This document shows, piece by piece, positions 17,078 to 26,824 of a DNA stretch of 64,000 nt (its first letter is position 1; every line of letters begins with the position of its first letter). The notes beneath the pieces were generated by a model. That model did no database searches, was not told where the DNA came from, and worked only from the letters and a program-made list of their open reading frames with translations. The position numbers and the translations under genes are program-made. Source of the stretch: Thermasporomyces sp036564245 (GTDB taxonomy: Bacteria; Actinomycetota; Actinomycetes; Propionibacteriales; Actinopolymorphaceae); NCBI GenBank assembly GCA_036564245.1, contig DATCKU010000002.1, positions 124,001 through 188,000 of the forward strand. Reading direction: 5' to 3'.

Positions 17078-18001
17078 ATGTGGCAGTACGTCGCGCGCCG
17101 GATCCTCATGACCGTCCCGGTCCTGATCGGCGCCTCGTTCCTGATCTTCTGGTTGGTCTACGCGCTCCCCGGCGACCCGATCCGCGCTCTGGCCGGCGAC
17201 CGACCGTTGGCCGCGGCCACCGTGGCGGCGTTGCAGGAGGAGTACAACCTCAACGACCCGTTCGTGGTGCAGTACGGGAAGTACCTCGCAGGGCTCGTTC
17301 AAGGTGACTTCGGCCAGGACTTCGCAGGCCGAGCGGTGTCCGAGACGATCGCCCAGCGTTTCCCGATCACGCTGAAACTCGCCCTGGTGGCCATCGTCAT
17401 CGAGGTCATCATCGGGCTCATCGCAGGAATCCTGGCCGGGATCCGCCGCAACTCCTTCATCGACAACCTGGTGCTCGTCTCGACGACCATCGCGGTGTCG
17501 ATTCCCACCTTCGTGCTCGGTTTCCTGATGCAGTCGATCTTCGGTTTGCGTCTGGGGTGGTTCCCGGTTGCCGGCCTCACCGAAGGGCTGCGCAGCTACA
17601 TCCTGCCGGCGCTCGTTCTTGCTTCGACGTCACTGGCCTACATCGCGCGACTCACTCGCACCAGCCTGGTGGAGAACCTGCGCCAGGACTACGTTCGTAC
17701 CGCACGTGCGAAAGGCTTGCGGCCTTCGGTCGTCATCGGCAAGCACACCTTGCGCAACAGCCTGATCCCGGTGGTGACGTTCATCGGCGCCGACCTGGGC
17801 AGTCTCATGGCCGGTGCGATCGTGACCGAGACGGTCTTCAACATTCCGGGCCTGGGTCGCGCCGTCTTCGAATCCGTCCAACGACAGGAGGGATTCGTCG
17901 TCGTCGGAGTCGTCACGCTGTTCGTCTTCGTCTACATTTTGTGCAACTTGGTGGTCGACATCCTGTACGCCGTCATCGACCCGAGGATTCGCTATGACTG
18001 A
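17078..18001 (+). CDS. oppB: Oligopeptide ABC transporter permease
   Basis: A 307-residue, six-helix inner-membrane permease. It starts MWQYVARRILMTVPVLIG, the typical DppB/OppB N-terminus. The cytoplasmic coupling loop DYVRTARAKGL, which docks on the ATPases, is at about residues 205-215. The C-terminus ends in the family sequence AVIDPRIRYD. GGAGG lies close upstream of the ATG. Its last eight bases overlap oppC. Confidence 0.93.
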   Translation: MWQYVARRILMTVPVLIGASFLIFWLVYALPGDPIRALAGDRPLAAATVAALQEEYNLNDPFVVQYGKYLAGLVQGDFGQDFAGRAVSETIAQRFPITLKLALVAIVIEVIIGLIAGILAGIRRNSFIDNLVLVSTTIAVSIPTFVLGFLMQSIFGLRLGWFPVAGLTEGLRSYILPALVLASTSLAYIARLTRTSLVENLRQDYVRTARAKGLRPSVVIGKHTLRNSLIPVVTFIGADLGSLMAGAIVTETVFNIPGLGRAVFESVQRQEGFVVVGVVTLFVFVYILCNLVVDILYAVIDPRIRYD

Positions 18002-18971
18002 TCAGGCACAACGTGAGATGCCGTCCGACCTCGGGGGTCCATCCAGCACCCTCACCGAGGCACGGGCCGTCCAGGATCAGAAGGCGGCAGACACCACGGT
18101 CGCCCAGGCCGGCGGTGAGCTACGACAGGCGACTCTGTGGTCGGATGCGTGGCGGCAACTGCGGCGCAACCCGCTGTTCCTCGTCGGCGCCGCGCTGTTC
18201 CTTCTCTTCACTGTGATGGCGATCGCACCGGGCCTGTTCACCGACGTCGATCCCCGAGCGGCCGACCTCACGCGCTCGACCGACCCGCCCTCCGCCGAGG
18301 CGTGGTTCGGCTACGACATCCAAGGCCGCGACTACTTCGCGAACGTCATCTACGGCGCCCGGGTGTCGATGGCCGTCGGATTCTTCACCACGCTCGGCAT
18401 TCTCGTCATCGGTGTGATCATCGGATCTCTGGCGGGCTACTACGGTGGATGGCTTGACGCGCTGCTGGCCCGGATCACCGACATCTTCTACGGTCTTCCG
18501 CTGATCCTGGGCGCCACGGTCGTGCTGCTGTCGGCGCTTCGAGACCGTGGCGTCCTCGAGGTCTCCCTGGCCATCATGGCGTTCTCGTGGATGAGCCCGA
18601 TGCGGCTCGTTCGCGCGACCGTCATCTCGGTCAAGGGATCCGACTACGTGCAAGCCGCCCGCGCGCTCGGCGCCTCCACGTGGCGGATCCTGGTCCGCCA
18701 CATCCTGCCGAACGCCGTGGCGCCGGTGCTGGTCTTCGCCACGATCACGGTGGGCCTGATCATCGCCGCCGAGGCGACCCTCACGTTCATCGGGATCGGC
18801 CTGAAGCTGCCCGAGATCTCCTGGGGCCTGCAGATCAACGCGGGACTGCAGCGCATCCGGGACTCCGGGTTCCTGGTCTTCTTCCCGAGCCTCTTCCTGT
18901 CGCTCACCGTCCTGTCGTTCATCCTCATGGGTGACGCGCTGCGCGACGCCCTCGACCCGAAACTGCGCTGA
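17994..18971 (+). CDS. oppC: Oligopeptide ABC transporter permease
   Basis: A 325-residue permease of the DppC/OppC type, with an N-terminal cytoplasmic segment of about 55 residues, the OppC N-domain (LFLVGAALFLLFTVMAI) and the core transmembrane domain. The coupling loop DYVQAARALGA and the ending DALRDALDPKLR are both canonical. Overlaps oppB by eight bases and oppD by one. Its first residues MTDQAQ are repeated at the start of OppF, which is unusual for non-homologous subunits. Confidence 0.93.
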   Translation: MTDQAQREMPSDLGGPSSTLTEARAVQDQKAADTTVAQAGGELRQATLWSDAWRQLRRNPLFLVGAALFLLFTVMAIAPGLFTDVDPRAADLTRSTDPPSAEAWFGYDIQGRDYFANVIYGARVSMAVGFFTTLGILVIGVIIGSLAGYYGGWLDALLARITDIFYGLPLILGATVVLLSALRDRGVLEVSLAIMAFSWMSPMRLVRATVISVKGSDYVQAARALGASTWRILVRHILPNAVAPVLVFATITVGLIIAAEATLTFIGIGLKLPEISWGLQINAGLQRIRDSGFLVFFPSLFLSLTVLSFILMGDALRDALDPKLR

Positions 18972-20009
18972 TGACTGAGACCACGATTTCGCCGCATCTG
19001 CCCACCGGATCGACCAACGTGCCGGTGCTGGAGGTTGAGGACCTGCACGTCGAGTTCCGCACACCGTACGGCGTCGTCAACGCCGTCAACGGCATCACGT
19101 ACTCCGTGAACCGGGGCGAGACGCTTGCCATCCTCGGCGAGTCGGGCTCGGGCAAGAGCGTCAACGTGCAGGCGGTCATGGGGATCCTCGACTCGCCGCC
19201 CGCCTTCGTCACGCGTGGCTCGATCCGGTTCAACGGCAACGACATCCTGTCGATGACGCCGGAGCAGCAACGGCAGATCCGCGGTCCGGGTATCGCCATG
19301 ATCTTCCAGGACGCGCTGTCCGCGCTGAACCCGGTCTTCACTGTCGGCCACCAGATCGCCGAGATGTACCGCGCCCACACAGGGATGTCGCGCAGGGAGG
19401 CGAAGAAGCGGGCGATCGAGCTGATGGAGCGGGTGCGTATCCCCGCGGCCCGGCAGCGGGTCAACGACTACCCGCATCAGTTCTCCGGCGGTATGCGGCA
19501 GCGTGTGATGATCGCGATGGCGCTGGCCCTCGACCCGGAGATCCTGATCGCCGACGAGCCCACGACCGCGTTGGACGTCACGGTCCAGGCGCAGATCATG
19601 GAGCTCCTGCGCGACCTGCAGCAGGAGACGGGAATGGGCCTCATCCTGATCACGCACGACCTTGGCGTGGTCAACGAGGTGGCCGAGCGAGTGATCGTCA
19701 TGTACGCCGGCAAGATCGTGGAGTCCGGGACCGTCGACGACGTGTTCACCTCGCCGTCGCATCCCTACACCCGCGGTCTCATGGCCTCCATTCCACACGC
19801 CGAGTCCAAGGGCGCCCGACTCAACCCCATCGTCGGCCAGCCGCCGAATCTCGCCGCCATTCCGCCCGGCTGCGCCTTCCACCCGCGCTGTCCGCACGCC
19901 CGCTTCGACGTCCAGGCCAAGGAGGGCCGGGACTGTCGGGTGGATGTGCCGATCCTGCGGGAGTTCGGCATCGGTCGGGCGACTGCCTGTCACTACAGCG
20001 AGGAGCTCT

Positions 20010-20020
<11 letters not shown>
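18971..20020 (+). CDS. oppD: Oligopeptide ABC transporter ATP-binding protein
   Basis: A 349-residue ATPase. Walker A is GESGSGKS (followed by V rather than T), the signature is FSGGMRQRV and Walker B is LIADEPTTALD. The C-terminal oligopeptide/dipeptide region holds the cysteine-containing motif PPGCAFHPRCPHA, which in family members binds a [4Fe-4S] cluster with a further Cys near RDC. Forms the energy-supplying dimer with OppF. Starts on the last base of the oppC stop (TGATG). Confidence 0.94.
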
Positions 20021-21062
<1,042 letters not shown>

Positions 21063-21068
21063 CGCACG

Positions 21069-21118
21069 CCACCTCACAATGACCAGGCGCGGCGGGTCTC
21101 TACCCGCCATGGCATGGG
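21069..21118 (+). repeat. 3'-end repeat element with terminator hairpin after oppF
   Basis: Begins ACCTCACAATGACCAGGCGC a few bases after the oppF stop. A perfect stem GGCGGGT/ACCCGCC (21091-21108, loop CTCT) follows. Same family as the elements at 12.1, 24.38 and 37.33 kb. Confidence 0.65.
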
Positions 21119-21161
21119 TCGGCGGCCAGCGAGGGTCATCCGCACCCGTTGCGGTCCCGAC

Positions 21162-22505
21162 TCAATAGCGGCACGCGACCCGAGCCGCGTACGTACGAGC
21201 CAGAGCGAACGTCCGCTCGGCGACGTCGCGGATGCTGCTGCGGTCGAACCCGTACAGCCCACTGCGGAGCGTGTCGTTGAAGGGCGACGTCCAGTGCCGC
21301 GGCAGCCCGCCCCGACCGACGAACGCCCCTGCGACCGAGCCGACCGTACCTCCGTTGGAATCGGTGTCGAGGCCGGACTGCACCGTGAGTCCCACCGCGT
21401 TGGTGTACTCGTCACCGGCATAGAGCAAGGCGAGCACGCACGCCGCCGCATTGTTGATCGTGTGCACCCAGTGGTAGTGGCCGTAGCGTTTCTGAAGCTG
21501 GGCGAGTGCTTCGTCCCAACTGACGTTGGAGTCTCGGACACCGACCGCCCACGTCAGCGCCTCCGCCAACCGGGACCGCCGCGGCACATGGTTGATGGAC
21601 TCCTCGACCGCCTCGCGCAACGTCGACGCGGTGAACGCCGCCGCGACGAGCGCCGCCGCCCACATCTCGCCGTAGATCCCGTTACTTACATGGGAGAGCG
21701 CCGCATCCCGATACGCGAGCAACGCCGCGTCACGTGGCCGTCCAGCACAGACGTAGCCGAAGATGTCGCCTCGGATCTGCGCGCCGATCCATTCGCGGTA
21801 CGGATTGTCGACCACCGCGGTGCGGATCGGCTCGATCCCGTTGACCAGGTTGCGATAGGTCACCCGCTCGGCGGTGTACGTGAGGTGGTACGGCAGCCGC
21901 AGCAGCCATTCCCGCGCCACGTCCTCCGGGGAGAACTCGAACCCCTTGGTTTCCAGCAGGTGCAGCCCGAGCAAGGTGTAGTCGAGGTCGTCGTCGCGGG
22001 GTACGTAGCGGATCCGGCCCTTGGTGGTCTCGTTCCAACAGGAGTTGAGGATGAATCCCTCGGGCATCGGATCCAGCCGGCTCACGTAGTCACGGATCGG
22101 GTAGTTGCCCGTGAGCTCGAGATAGGCACGCAGGCGCTCCGGGGTCCAGTGCGCACCGTTCTCTACTGGCTTGCCAAGGCAGTTGCCAGCACACCGGCCC
22201 AGCCAGGCAGCCTCGATCTTGTCCCTGAGCTCGGCCGCTCCGATCCGCCGGCGTGGCAGCGACTCCGCTGGCGGCAGCTCAGCCTCGATCTCGGGCAACG
22301 ACGAGGGTTCGTGATAAGGCCAGTCCGGCGACCGTACGGTCTGGGCCAGCTGGTCCAACAGGTCCCGGGCCTGGGCCGGCGACAGCGCGCTCACACCACC
22401 GGGTACGGCGTCAATCTGCTCTTGCACGGGTGTCACGTCGTAACCTGACTCGCGGCGCTGGGCGAGCTCGTCGGCCAGCAGCGCATGGAGGTCGGTCGGC
22501 TCCAC
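21162..22505 (-). CDS. ADP-ribosylglycohydrolase-family protein
   Basis: A 447-residue protein of the DraG/ARH fold from GTG 22505 (AAAGGAG upstream). The N-terminal 95 residues are extra to the core. The core begins at AAWLGRCAGNCLGKPVENG. The metal-binding segments take the forms RDDDLDYT (instead of the usual DDT) and GLDTDSNGGTVGSV, which keeps the second Mg2+ site. ARH enzymes hydrolyse N- or O-glycosidic bonds to ADP-ribose, but many actinobacterial members act on unknown substrates. Single gene, divergent from maf. It is a fourth member of a family that also occurs as a tandem triplet at 36-40 kb. Confidence 0.82.
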   Translation of the reverse strand: MEPTDLHALLADELAQRRESGYDVTPVQEQIDAVPGGVSALSPAQARDLLDQLAQTVRSPDWPYHEPSSLPEIEAELPPAESLPRRRIGAAELRDKIEAAWLGRCAGNCLGKPVENGAHWTPERLRAYLELTGNYPIRDYVSRLDPMPEGFILNSCWNETTKGRIRYVPRDDDLDYTLLGLHLLETKGFEFSPEDVAREWLLRLPYHLTYTAERVTYRNLVNGIEPIRTAVVDNPYREWIGAQIRGDIFGYVCAGRPRDAALLAYRDAALSHVSNGIYGEMWAAALVAAAFTASTLREAVEESINHVPRRSRLAEALTWAVGVRDSNVSWDEALAQLQKRYGHYHWVHTINNAAACVLALLYAGDEYTNAVGLTVQSGLDTDSNGGTVGSVAGAFVGRGGLPRHWTSPFNDTLRSGLYGFDRSSIRDVAERTFALARTYAARVACRY

Positions 22506-22721
22506 GAGTCTCCTTTACCGTCGCGGACCTGGTGAGTTCAGGCTCGATGCTCGGCACGTGGCCGGTCTCGTCCCCGTCATCCCGACCCTACCGAGCGACG
22601 GACCGTTACAGGAAGCGACCATGCCAACACGTACGGCTGACCCGTCCAGCCGCCTTGCGGCCGGCACAATCCGGCGGCTGCCCGTCAGCCGGGAGGACTC
22701 GCCGGGACGTGTGGCCGTAGC

Positions 22722-23387
22722 ATGCGCTGCGTGTCTGCTGCCGCGCAAACTACCGACCGCACGCCGCGGGCTCCGGATGGTCACCGCTTCGTTCTCGCGT
22801 CGGCGTCCCCGGGCCGACTCGCGACTCTGCGGTCGGCCGGAATCGAACCCGAGGTGATCGTCTCTGGCGTCGACGAGGGCGACGTGCAGGAAACGACCGC
22901 TGCCGAGCTCGTGCTCACGCTTGCGTGCCGCAAAGCCCTTGCCGTGAAGGAAAACCTGCGTGGTGAGCGGGCTTTCGTGCTGGGCTGCGACTCGGTGCTG
23001 GAGTTCGAAGGCGAGATCATCGGCAAGCCCGAGACCCGGGATGCGGCGACCCGGCTGTGGCAACGGCTAAGGGGCCGGGCGGGGGTCCTGCACACGGGAC
23101 ATTGCCTGGTGGATGCCGCTTCCGGCCAACTCGCCAAGGCGGTCTCGGCGACGACCGTCCACTTCGCCCAAGTCTCCGATGCCGAGATCGAGGCCTACGT
23201 CCAGACCGGCGAGCCGCTCAATGTCGCCGGCGGGTTCACGATCGACGGCCTGGGCGGAGCCTTCGTTCAGCGTCTCGAGGGAGACCACCACACGGTATGC
23301 GGGCTCTCCCTTCCGTTGCTGCGGAAGATGCTGGCCGACCACTTCGGTGTCTTCTGGCCCGATCTGTGGACGGACCACCCTCGGTGA
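22722..23387 (+). CDS. Maf-like nucleotide pyrophosphatase
   Basis: A 221-residue cytosolic house-cleaning enzyme that hydrolyses non-canonical nucleoside triphosphates. Typical blocks: FVLASASPGRLATLR near residue 25, GCDSVLEFEGEIIGKP with the catalytic aspartate, and GGFTIDGLGGAFV. The first 22 residues before FVLAS may be partly untranslated; the start is uncertain. In many actinobacteria maf directly follows accD/accE. Here it lies 12 kb from accE, suggesting that the intervening genes were inserted or rearranged. Ends in a bidirectional hairpin facing the SDR gene. Confidence 0.88.
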   Translation: MRCVSAAAQTTDRTPRAPDGHRFVLASASPGRLATLRSAGIEPEVIVSGVDEGDVQETTAAELVLTLACRKALAVKENLRGERAFVLGCDSVLEFEGEIIGKPETRDAATRLWQRLRGRAGVLHTGHCLVDAASGQLAKAVSATTVHFAQVSDAEIEAYVQTGEPLNVAGGFTIDGLGGAFVQRLEGDHHTVCGLSLPLLRKMLADHFGVFWPDLWTDHPR

Positions 23388-23436
23388 AGGCGTCCTCGTG
23401 GCCACATCAGACCTGGTGGCCACACCAAACCGGTGA

Positions 23437-23478
23437 GTTGGGGGTGTGACACGTGCCGACACGTGTCACACCCCCAAC
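23437..23478. terminator. Bidirectional 19-base-pair terminator hairpin
   Basis: Perfect 19-base arms (23437-23455 and 23460-23478) around the tetraloop CCGA, in the gap between the convergent maf and SDR genes. One of the strongest stems in the window. No T-run on either side. Confidence 0.85.
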
Positions 23479-23501
23479 GGGCGTAGTGCACATGGTCATT
23501 T
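23455..23501. repeat. 47-base dispersed repeat, copy B
   Basis: Contains the right arm of the hairpin at 23437-23478 plus GCGTAGTGCACATGGTCATTT. It is 44/47 identical to 10367-10413. Read from the SDR gene it starts AAATGACCA right after the stop codon, as in the other 3'-end elements. Confidence 0.7.
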
Positions 23502-23504
23502 AGG

Positions 23505-24266
23505 TCAGGTGGAGGCGGTGCGGGGGCGGACCCGCAAGTTCTGCATGCCACCGTCGACGCAGAGCTCGACACCGGTACTCGATCCGGCCGCCGGCGAGGC
23601 GAGGTAGGCGATCGCCTCGGCAACCTCCTGGGGCGAGACGAGTCGGCCCATTGGCTGCCGGGCTTCGAGGGCCTTGCGCTCCGCTACTGGGTCCTCCGCC
23701 TTGTCCAGCAGCCGGCCGATCCACGGCGTGTCCGTCGTCCCCGGGTTCACGCAGTTGACGCGAATGCCGTCGGCGATGTGATCGGCGGCCATCGCGAAGG
23801 TCAGTGCACGCACGGCGCCCTTCGACGCGCTGTAAAGCGCACGTTGCGGGAGGCCCGCCGTCGCCGCGATCGAGCACGTGTTGACGATGACCGCCGAGTT
23901 CGAGCGCTTGAGGTAGGGCAGGGCCGCCCGGCTGACCCGAGCGACGCCCACGACGTTCACGTCGAACACCCGGTGCCATTCGGAGTCGTCGTTGTCGGCC
24001 ACCGTGCCCTGGGCACCGATGCCTGCGTTGTTGACCAGGACATCCAGCTGCCCGAAACGGTCGACCACCGCGTCGATCGCACGGCGTACCGAGGAGTCAT
24101 CCGTGACGTCGCACGTGATCCCGGTCAACGGCTCGGGAACCTGCGAGGCATTGAGGTCGAGGCAGGCAACGCGCGCGCCTCGCTTCGCCAAGAGCTCGGC
24201 CGTCGCGAGTCCGATTCCTGATGCACCGCCGGTCACCGCAGCCACGAGCCCGTCGAAGTCACCCAT
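23505..24266 (-). CDS. Short-chain dehydrogenase, possibly 2-keto-3-deoxy-sugar-acid dehydrogenase
   Basis: A 253-residue classical SDR. NAD(P)-binding TGGASGIG at residues 12-19, NNAG at 79-82, catalytic S132 and YSASK with Y145/K149. An acidic residue after strand 2 (CLDLNA) points to NAD+. The C-terminal segment TDTPWIGRLLDKAEDP...ARQPMGRL is characteristic of SDRs found next to FAH-family hydrolases in non-phosphorylative L-fucose and related pathways, where they oxidise 2-keto-3-deoxy-L-fuconate. Its neighbours (FAH hydrolase, sugar isomerase, same strand) support a sugar-acid role. The precise substrate is inferred. Confidence 0.8.
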   Translation of the reverse strand: MGDFDGLVAAVTGGASGIGLATAELLAKRGARVACLDLNASQVPEPLTGITCDVTDDSSVRRAIDAVVDRFGQLDVLVNNAGIGAQGTVADNDDSEWHRVFDVNVVGVARVSRAALPYLKRSNSAVIVNTCSIAATAGLPQRALYSASKGAVRALTFAMAADHIADGIRVNCVNPGTTDTPWIGRLLDKAEDPVAERKALEARQPMGRLVSPQEVAEAIAYLASPAAGSSTGVELCVDGGMQNLRVRPRTAST

Positions 24267-24331
24267 CGTCCAGCCTCCGTCCTGTCAATCCGCCCACGAC
24301 CACGCCAGGTGCCGCCTGTCCGACACGGGCG

Positions 24332-24382
24332 CCAATCCATACCGTGGCGACCGCGCACTCGCCGCGCGTGGTCATTGTGGAG
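24332..24382 (-). repeat. 3'-end repeat element after the FAH gene
   Basis: Read on the minus strand it starts CTCCACAATGACCACGCGCG, beginning two bases after the FAH-gene stop, followed by a weak stem GGCGA/TCGCC and CCACGGTATGG. The 117-base gap to the SDR gene otherwise holds only that gene's ribosome-binding region. Confidence 0.6.
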
Positions 24383-24383
24383 C

Positions 24384-25244
24384 TCAGGCTTGGAGCAGTC
24401 GCTGCCTCTGCCGCCCCAGCCCGTCGATCTCCAGCTCCATCACATCACCAGGCCGCAGGTACGGGAAGCGCCCGGAAAGCGCGACACCCTGCGGAGTACC
24501 GGTGTTCAGCAGGTCGCCCGGATCGAGCACGAGGTACTGCGACAGGTGCCAGACGAGGTACGCCACGTCGAAGATCATGTCCGCGGTCGTGGAGTCCTGG
24601 CGGATCTCCTTGTTGACGTACGACCGCAAGGCGAGGTTGCGTGGGTCCACTTCGTCGGCTGGCACGAGCCACGGCCCCAACGGGTTGAACGTCTCCGCGC
24701 ACTTCCCCTTCGACCACTGGCCGCCTGACACCTCGAGCTGGAAGGTCCGCTCCGACACGTCGTTCGACACGACGTATCCCGCGACGTAGTCCAGCGCCAC
24801 GTCAGGTGACTCGAGGTAGCGTGCGGTCTTCCCGATCACCACTCCCAGCTCGACCTCCCAGTCGGTCTTGGTCGAGCCACGCGGGATCAGCACGTCGTCG
24901 TACGGTCCCACCACGGTGTTCGGGTGCTTGAAGAACAGGATCGGCACCTCCGGCGGAGGCGATCCCGACTCGGCGGCGTGCGCGGCGTAGTTCTGCCCGA
25001 TGCAGAACACGGCACCCGGCCGGGCGATCGGTGCGCCGACCCGCAGTCCCGTACCGTCGCCCGGGTCGTCGATGCCGGGCAGGGTGCCGGCGCTGACCGC
25101 CTCCCGTGCCCGCTGGATGCCGTCCTGCGCCAGGAAACGCCCGTCGATGTCGGGCGTCAGCGGCGTCAGGTCGAACAACGCGCCGTCGTCTGTCCGTACG
25201 ACGGGACGCTCCTCACCGGGCGCACCCAAACGCATCAGCTGCAT
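24384..25244 (-). CDS. Fumarylacetoacetate hydrolase-family protein (probable 2,4-diketo-3-deoxy-sugar-acid hydrolase)
   Basis: A 286-residue protein from ATG 25244; GGAGG of the overlapping stop region (TGAGGAGG) serves as its ribosome site, ten bases from the previous gene's stop. The metal ligands of the FAH fold are visible: E130 and E132 (DWEVELGVVIG) and D162 (NDVSER). FCIGQNYAAHA, FFKHPNTVVGP and GKCAETFNPLGPW are typical of the subgroup that cleaves 2,4-diketo-3-deoxy-L-fuconate or similar acylpyruvates to pyruvate plus a hydroxy acid. Together with the SDR it would form the last two steps of such a route. Substrate assignment is inference. Confidence 0.85.
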   Translation of the reverse strand: MQLMRLGAPGEERPVVRTDDGALFDLTPLTPDIDGRFLAQDGIQRAREAVSAGTLPGIDDPGDGTGLRVGAPIARPGAVFCIGQNYAAHAAESGSPPPEVPILFFKHPNTVVGPYDDVLIPRGSTKTDWEVELGVVIGKTARYLESPDVALDYVAGYVVSNDVSERTFQLEVSGGQWSKGKCAETFNPLGPWLVPADEVDPRNLALRSYVNKEIRQDSTTADMIFDVAYLVWHLSQYLVLDPGDLLNTGTPQGVALSGRFPYLRPGDVMELEIDGLGRQRQRLLQA

Positions 25245-25254
25245 CTCGCCCTCC

Positions 25255-26070
25255 TCACAAGGACCAGGTGGAAAGGCCCTGCGCGACCAGCCAGTCGCCT
25301 CCTGCCTTGGCGACGTCGAACGGATCGCCGGCGGCCTCGTCGAGCTCCAGGATGTGGTAGGCGACGTTCCTGCCGGCGCGGATCGCCGCGGCGTTGTCGA
25401 CACTTCCCTCACCGACCGCGGTCTGCAGCTCGCCGCGTACGCCAGGGCCGTCCTTGACGTGGAGCGAGTAGACGCGGTCGACGTACGACGAGATCACGGC
25501 TGCGGGGTCCTGTCCTGCGGTGTGCGCCCAGTAGACGTCGACCTCGAGGAAGACCCGCGGGTCCAGGTGGCGGACCAGCACGTCGTAGGCGGGCGTGCCG
25601 TCCTCGACCGGCTGCCACTCGAAGTCATGGTTGTGGTAGCCGATCTTCACACCTCTCCGCTCCGCCTTCTCCGCCGCGGCGTTCAGCCCGTCGGCCAGCC
25701 GCTTGACCCCGTCCGCGGTCCGCAGCACGTCGTTGCCCATGCCGTCAGCCACACCGGACACCGCACCGGGTACAGGCGCGATGAGCCGGTCGGTGCCGAG
25801 AATCTCCAGCTCGTCGTAGACCACCTCGGCATCATCACCAGCCGACACCGGTCCGTGGGTGGCGATCACGGTGAGTCCGTTGGCATCGAGCTCGGAGCGG
25901 AACCTGCGCGCCTCGGCCAGCCGCTCGTCGACCGACTGCTGCGCGTTGCCGATACCGAACGCTTCCACGGCACGGAAGCCTTTCTGGGCTGCCCGCTCGA
26001 GCGCCTTGGCGCGGTCTGCGGCCAGCGCGTTACGTACCGTGTAAAGCTGCAGGGCGAGGGGTGTCGCCAT
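25255..26070 (-). CDS. Sugar phosphate isomerase/epimerase-family TIM barrel protein
   Basis: A 271-residue AP-endonuclease-2/xylose-isomerase-like barrel from ATG 26070 (an in-frame ATG at 26157 adds 29 unlike residues). Begins PLALQLYTVRNAL. Metal-binding positions appear in YHNHDFEW, VFLEVDVYWAHTAG and SLHVKDG. Members isomerise or epimerise sugars and keto-inositols; the exact reaction cannot be read. First gene of the three-gene minus-strand set with FAH and SDR, spaced ten bases from the FAH gene. Confidence 0.78.
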   Translation of the reverse strand: MATPLALQLYTVRNALAADRAKALERAAQKGFRAVEAFGIGNAQQSVDERLAEARRFRSELDANGLTVIATHGPVSAGDDAEVVYDELEILGTDRLIAPVPGAVSGVADGMGNDVLRTADGVKRLADGLNAAAEKAERRGVKIGYHNHDFEWQPVEDGTPAYDVLVRHLDPRVFLEVDVYWAHTAGQDPAAVISSYVDRVYSLHVKDGPGVRGELQTAVGEGSVDNAAAIRAGRNVAYHILELDEAAGDPFDVAKAGGDWLVAQGLSTWSL

Positions 26071-26305
26071 AGTCGTCTCACTCCCATGCTGGGCTGTCTC
26101 CTGGGGGCCGCACGATGCCGGGCCCGTCCCCGCCCATCCTGCCTGAGCCCTGCGCACCCCCCACAGCGGGCCCGACCAGGTCCCAATGCCTGAGACGCGA
26201 CGTCCGATCGAGGACGAAGGCAGTGCCGGTGCGCTGAGCTCGCGATGCCGCGGCTGTCGGGCCTCATCGACGGCGTGATCACCGGTCAGCTCGGGATCGC
26301 AGTTG

Positions 26306-26311
26306 TACGCT
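26306..26311 (+). promoter_or_regulatory. -10 box for a leaderless DinB-like transcript
   Basis: TACGCT ends six bases before the ATG at 26318, and no ribosome-binding site is present, which fits a leaderless mRNA. The remaining divergent gap 26071-26317 shows no other clear signal. Confidence 0.45.
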
Positions 26312-26317
26312 CCATGA

Positions 26318-26824
26318 ATGGATCAATGCGCCGAGTGTGGTTTCTCGTACGACTTGACCATCGCCACGCAGGCCGGCCAGCAGATCAGCGACGGGGTGGC
26401 GCGACTGGCAGAGCTCATCACCACCCCCGGCATCGGCGATCTCCCCCGTCCCAGCCCTGACGTCTGGTCGCCGCTGGAGTACGCCTGTCACGTGCGCGAC
26501 GTCCTCCTCGTGCAACGCGAACGGGTCCTGCTTGCGCGGCGTACGCAGTGTCCACGGCTGGAGAACATGGGCCGGGACGAACGGGTGGAGCACGAAGGTT
26601 ACGCGGAGCAGCGCGGGTCGGATGTCGCACGCCAGCTGCAGGATGCCGCGCTGCTGTTCACGAACGTGCTGTCCAGGCTGGGCGACGACGACTGGGACCG
26701 TACCGTCATCTACGGCTTCCCCAACTCAGCCGAACGATCGCTGCGCTGGGTCGCCGTGCACACCTTGCACGAGGTCCGGCATCACATCCTCGATGTGGAA
26801 CGCCAGGCGAGCAATGGGCAGTGA
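26318..26824 (+). CDS. DinB-like metalloprotein
   Basis: A 168-residue four-helix DinB/maleylpyruvate-isomerase-type protein. The expected metal triad is visible as H58 (EYACHVRD), H151 and H155 (HTLHEVRHH). An N-terminal CxxC pair (DQCAECGFSYD) could add a zinc knuckle and is seen in some actinobacterial members. Relatives include mycothiol- or bacillithiol-dependent S-transferases; the substrate here is unknown. Overlaps the NUDIX gene by 11 bases, so the two are co-translated. Confidence 0.75.
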   Translation: MDQCAECGFSYDLTIATQAGQQISDGVARLAELITTPGIGDLPRPSPDVWSPLEYACHVRDVLLVQRERVLLARRTQCPRLENMGRDERVEHEGYAEQRGSDVARQLQDAALLFTNVLSRLGDDDWDRTVIYGFPNSAERSLRWVAVHTLHEVRHHILDVERQASNGQ

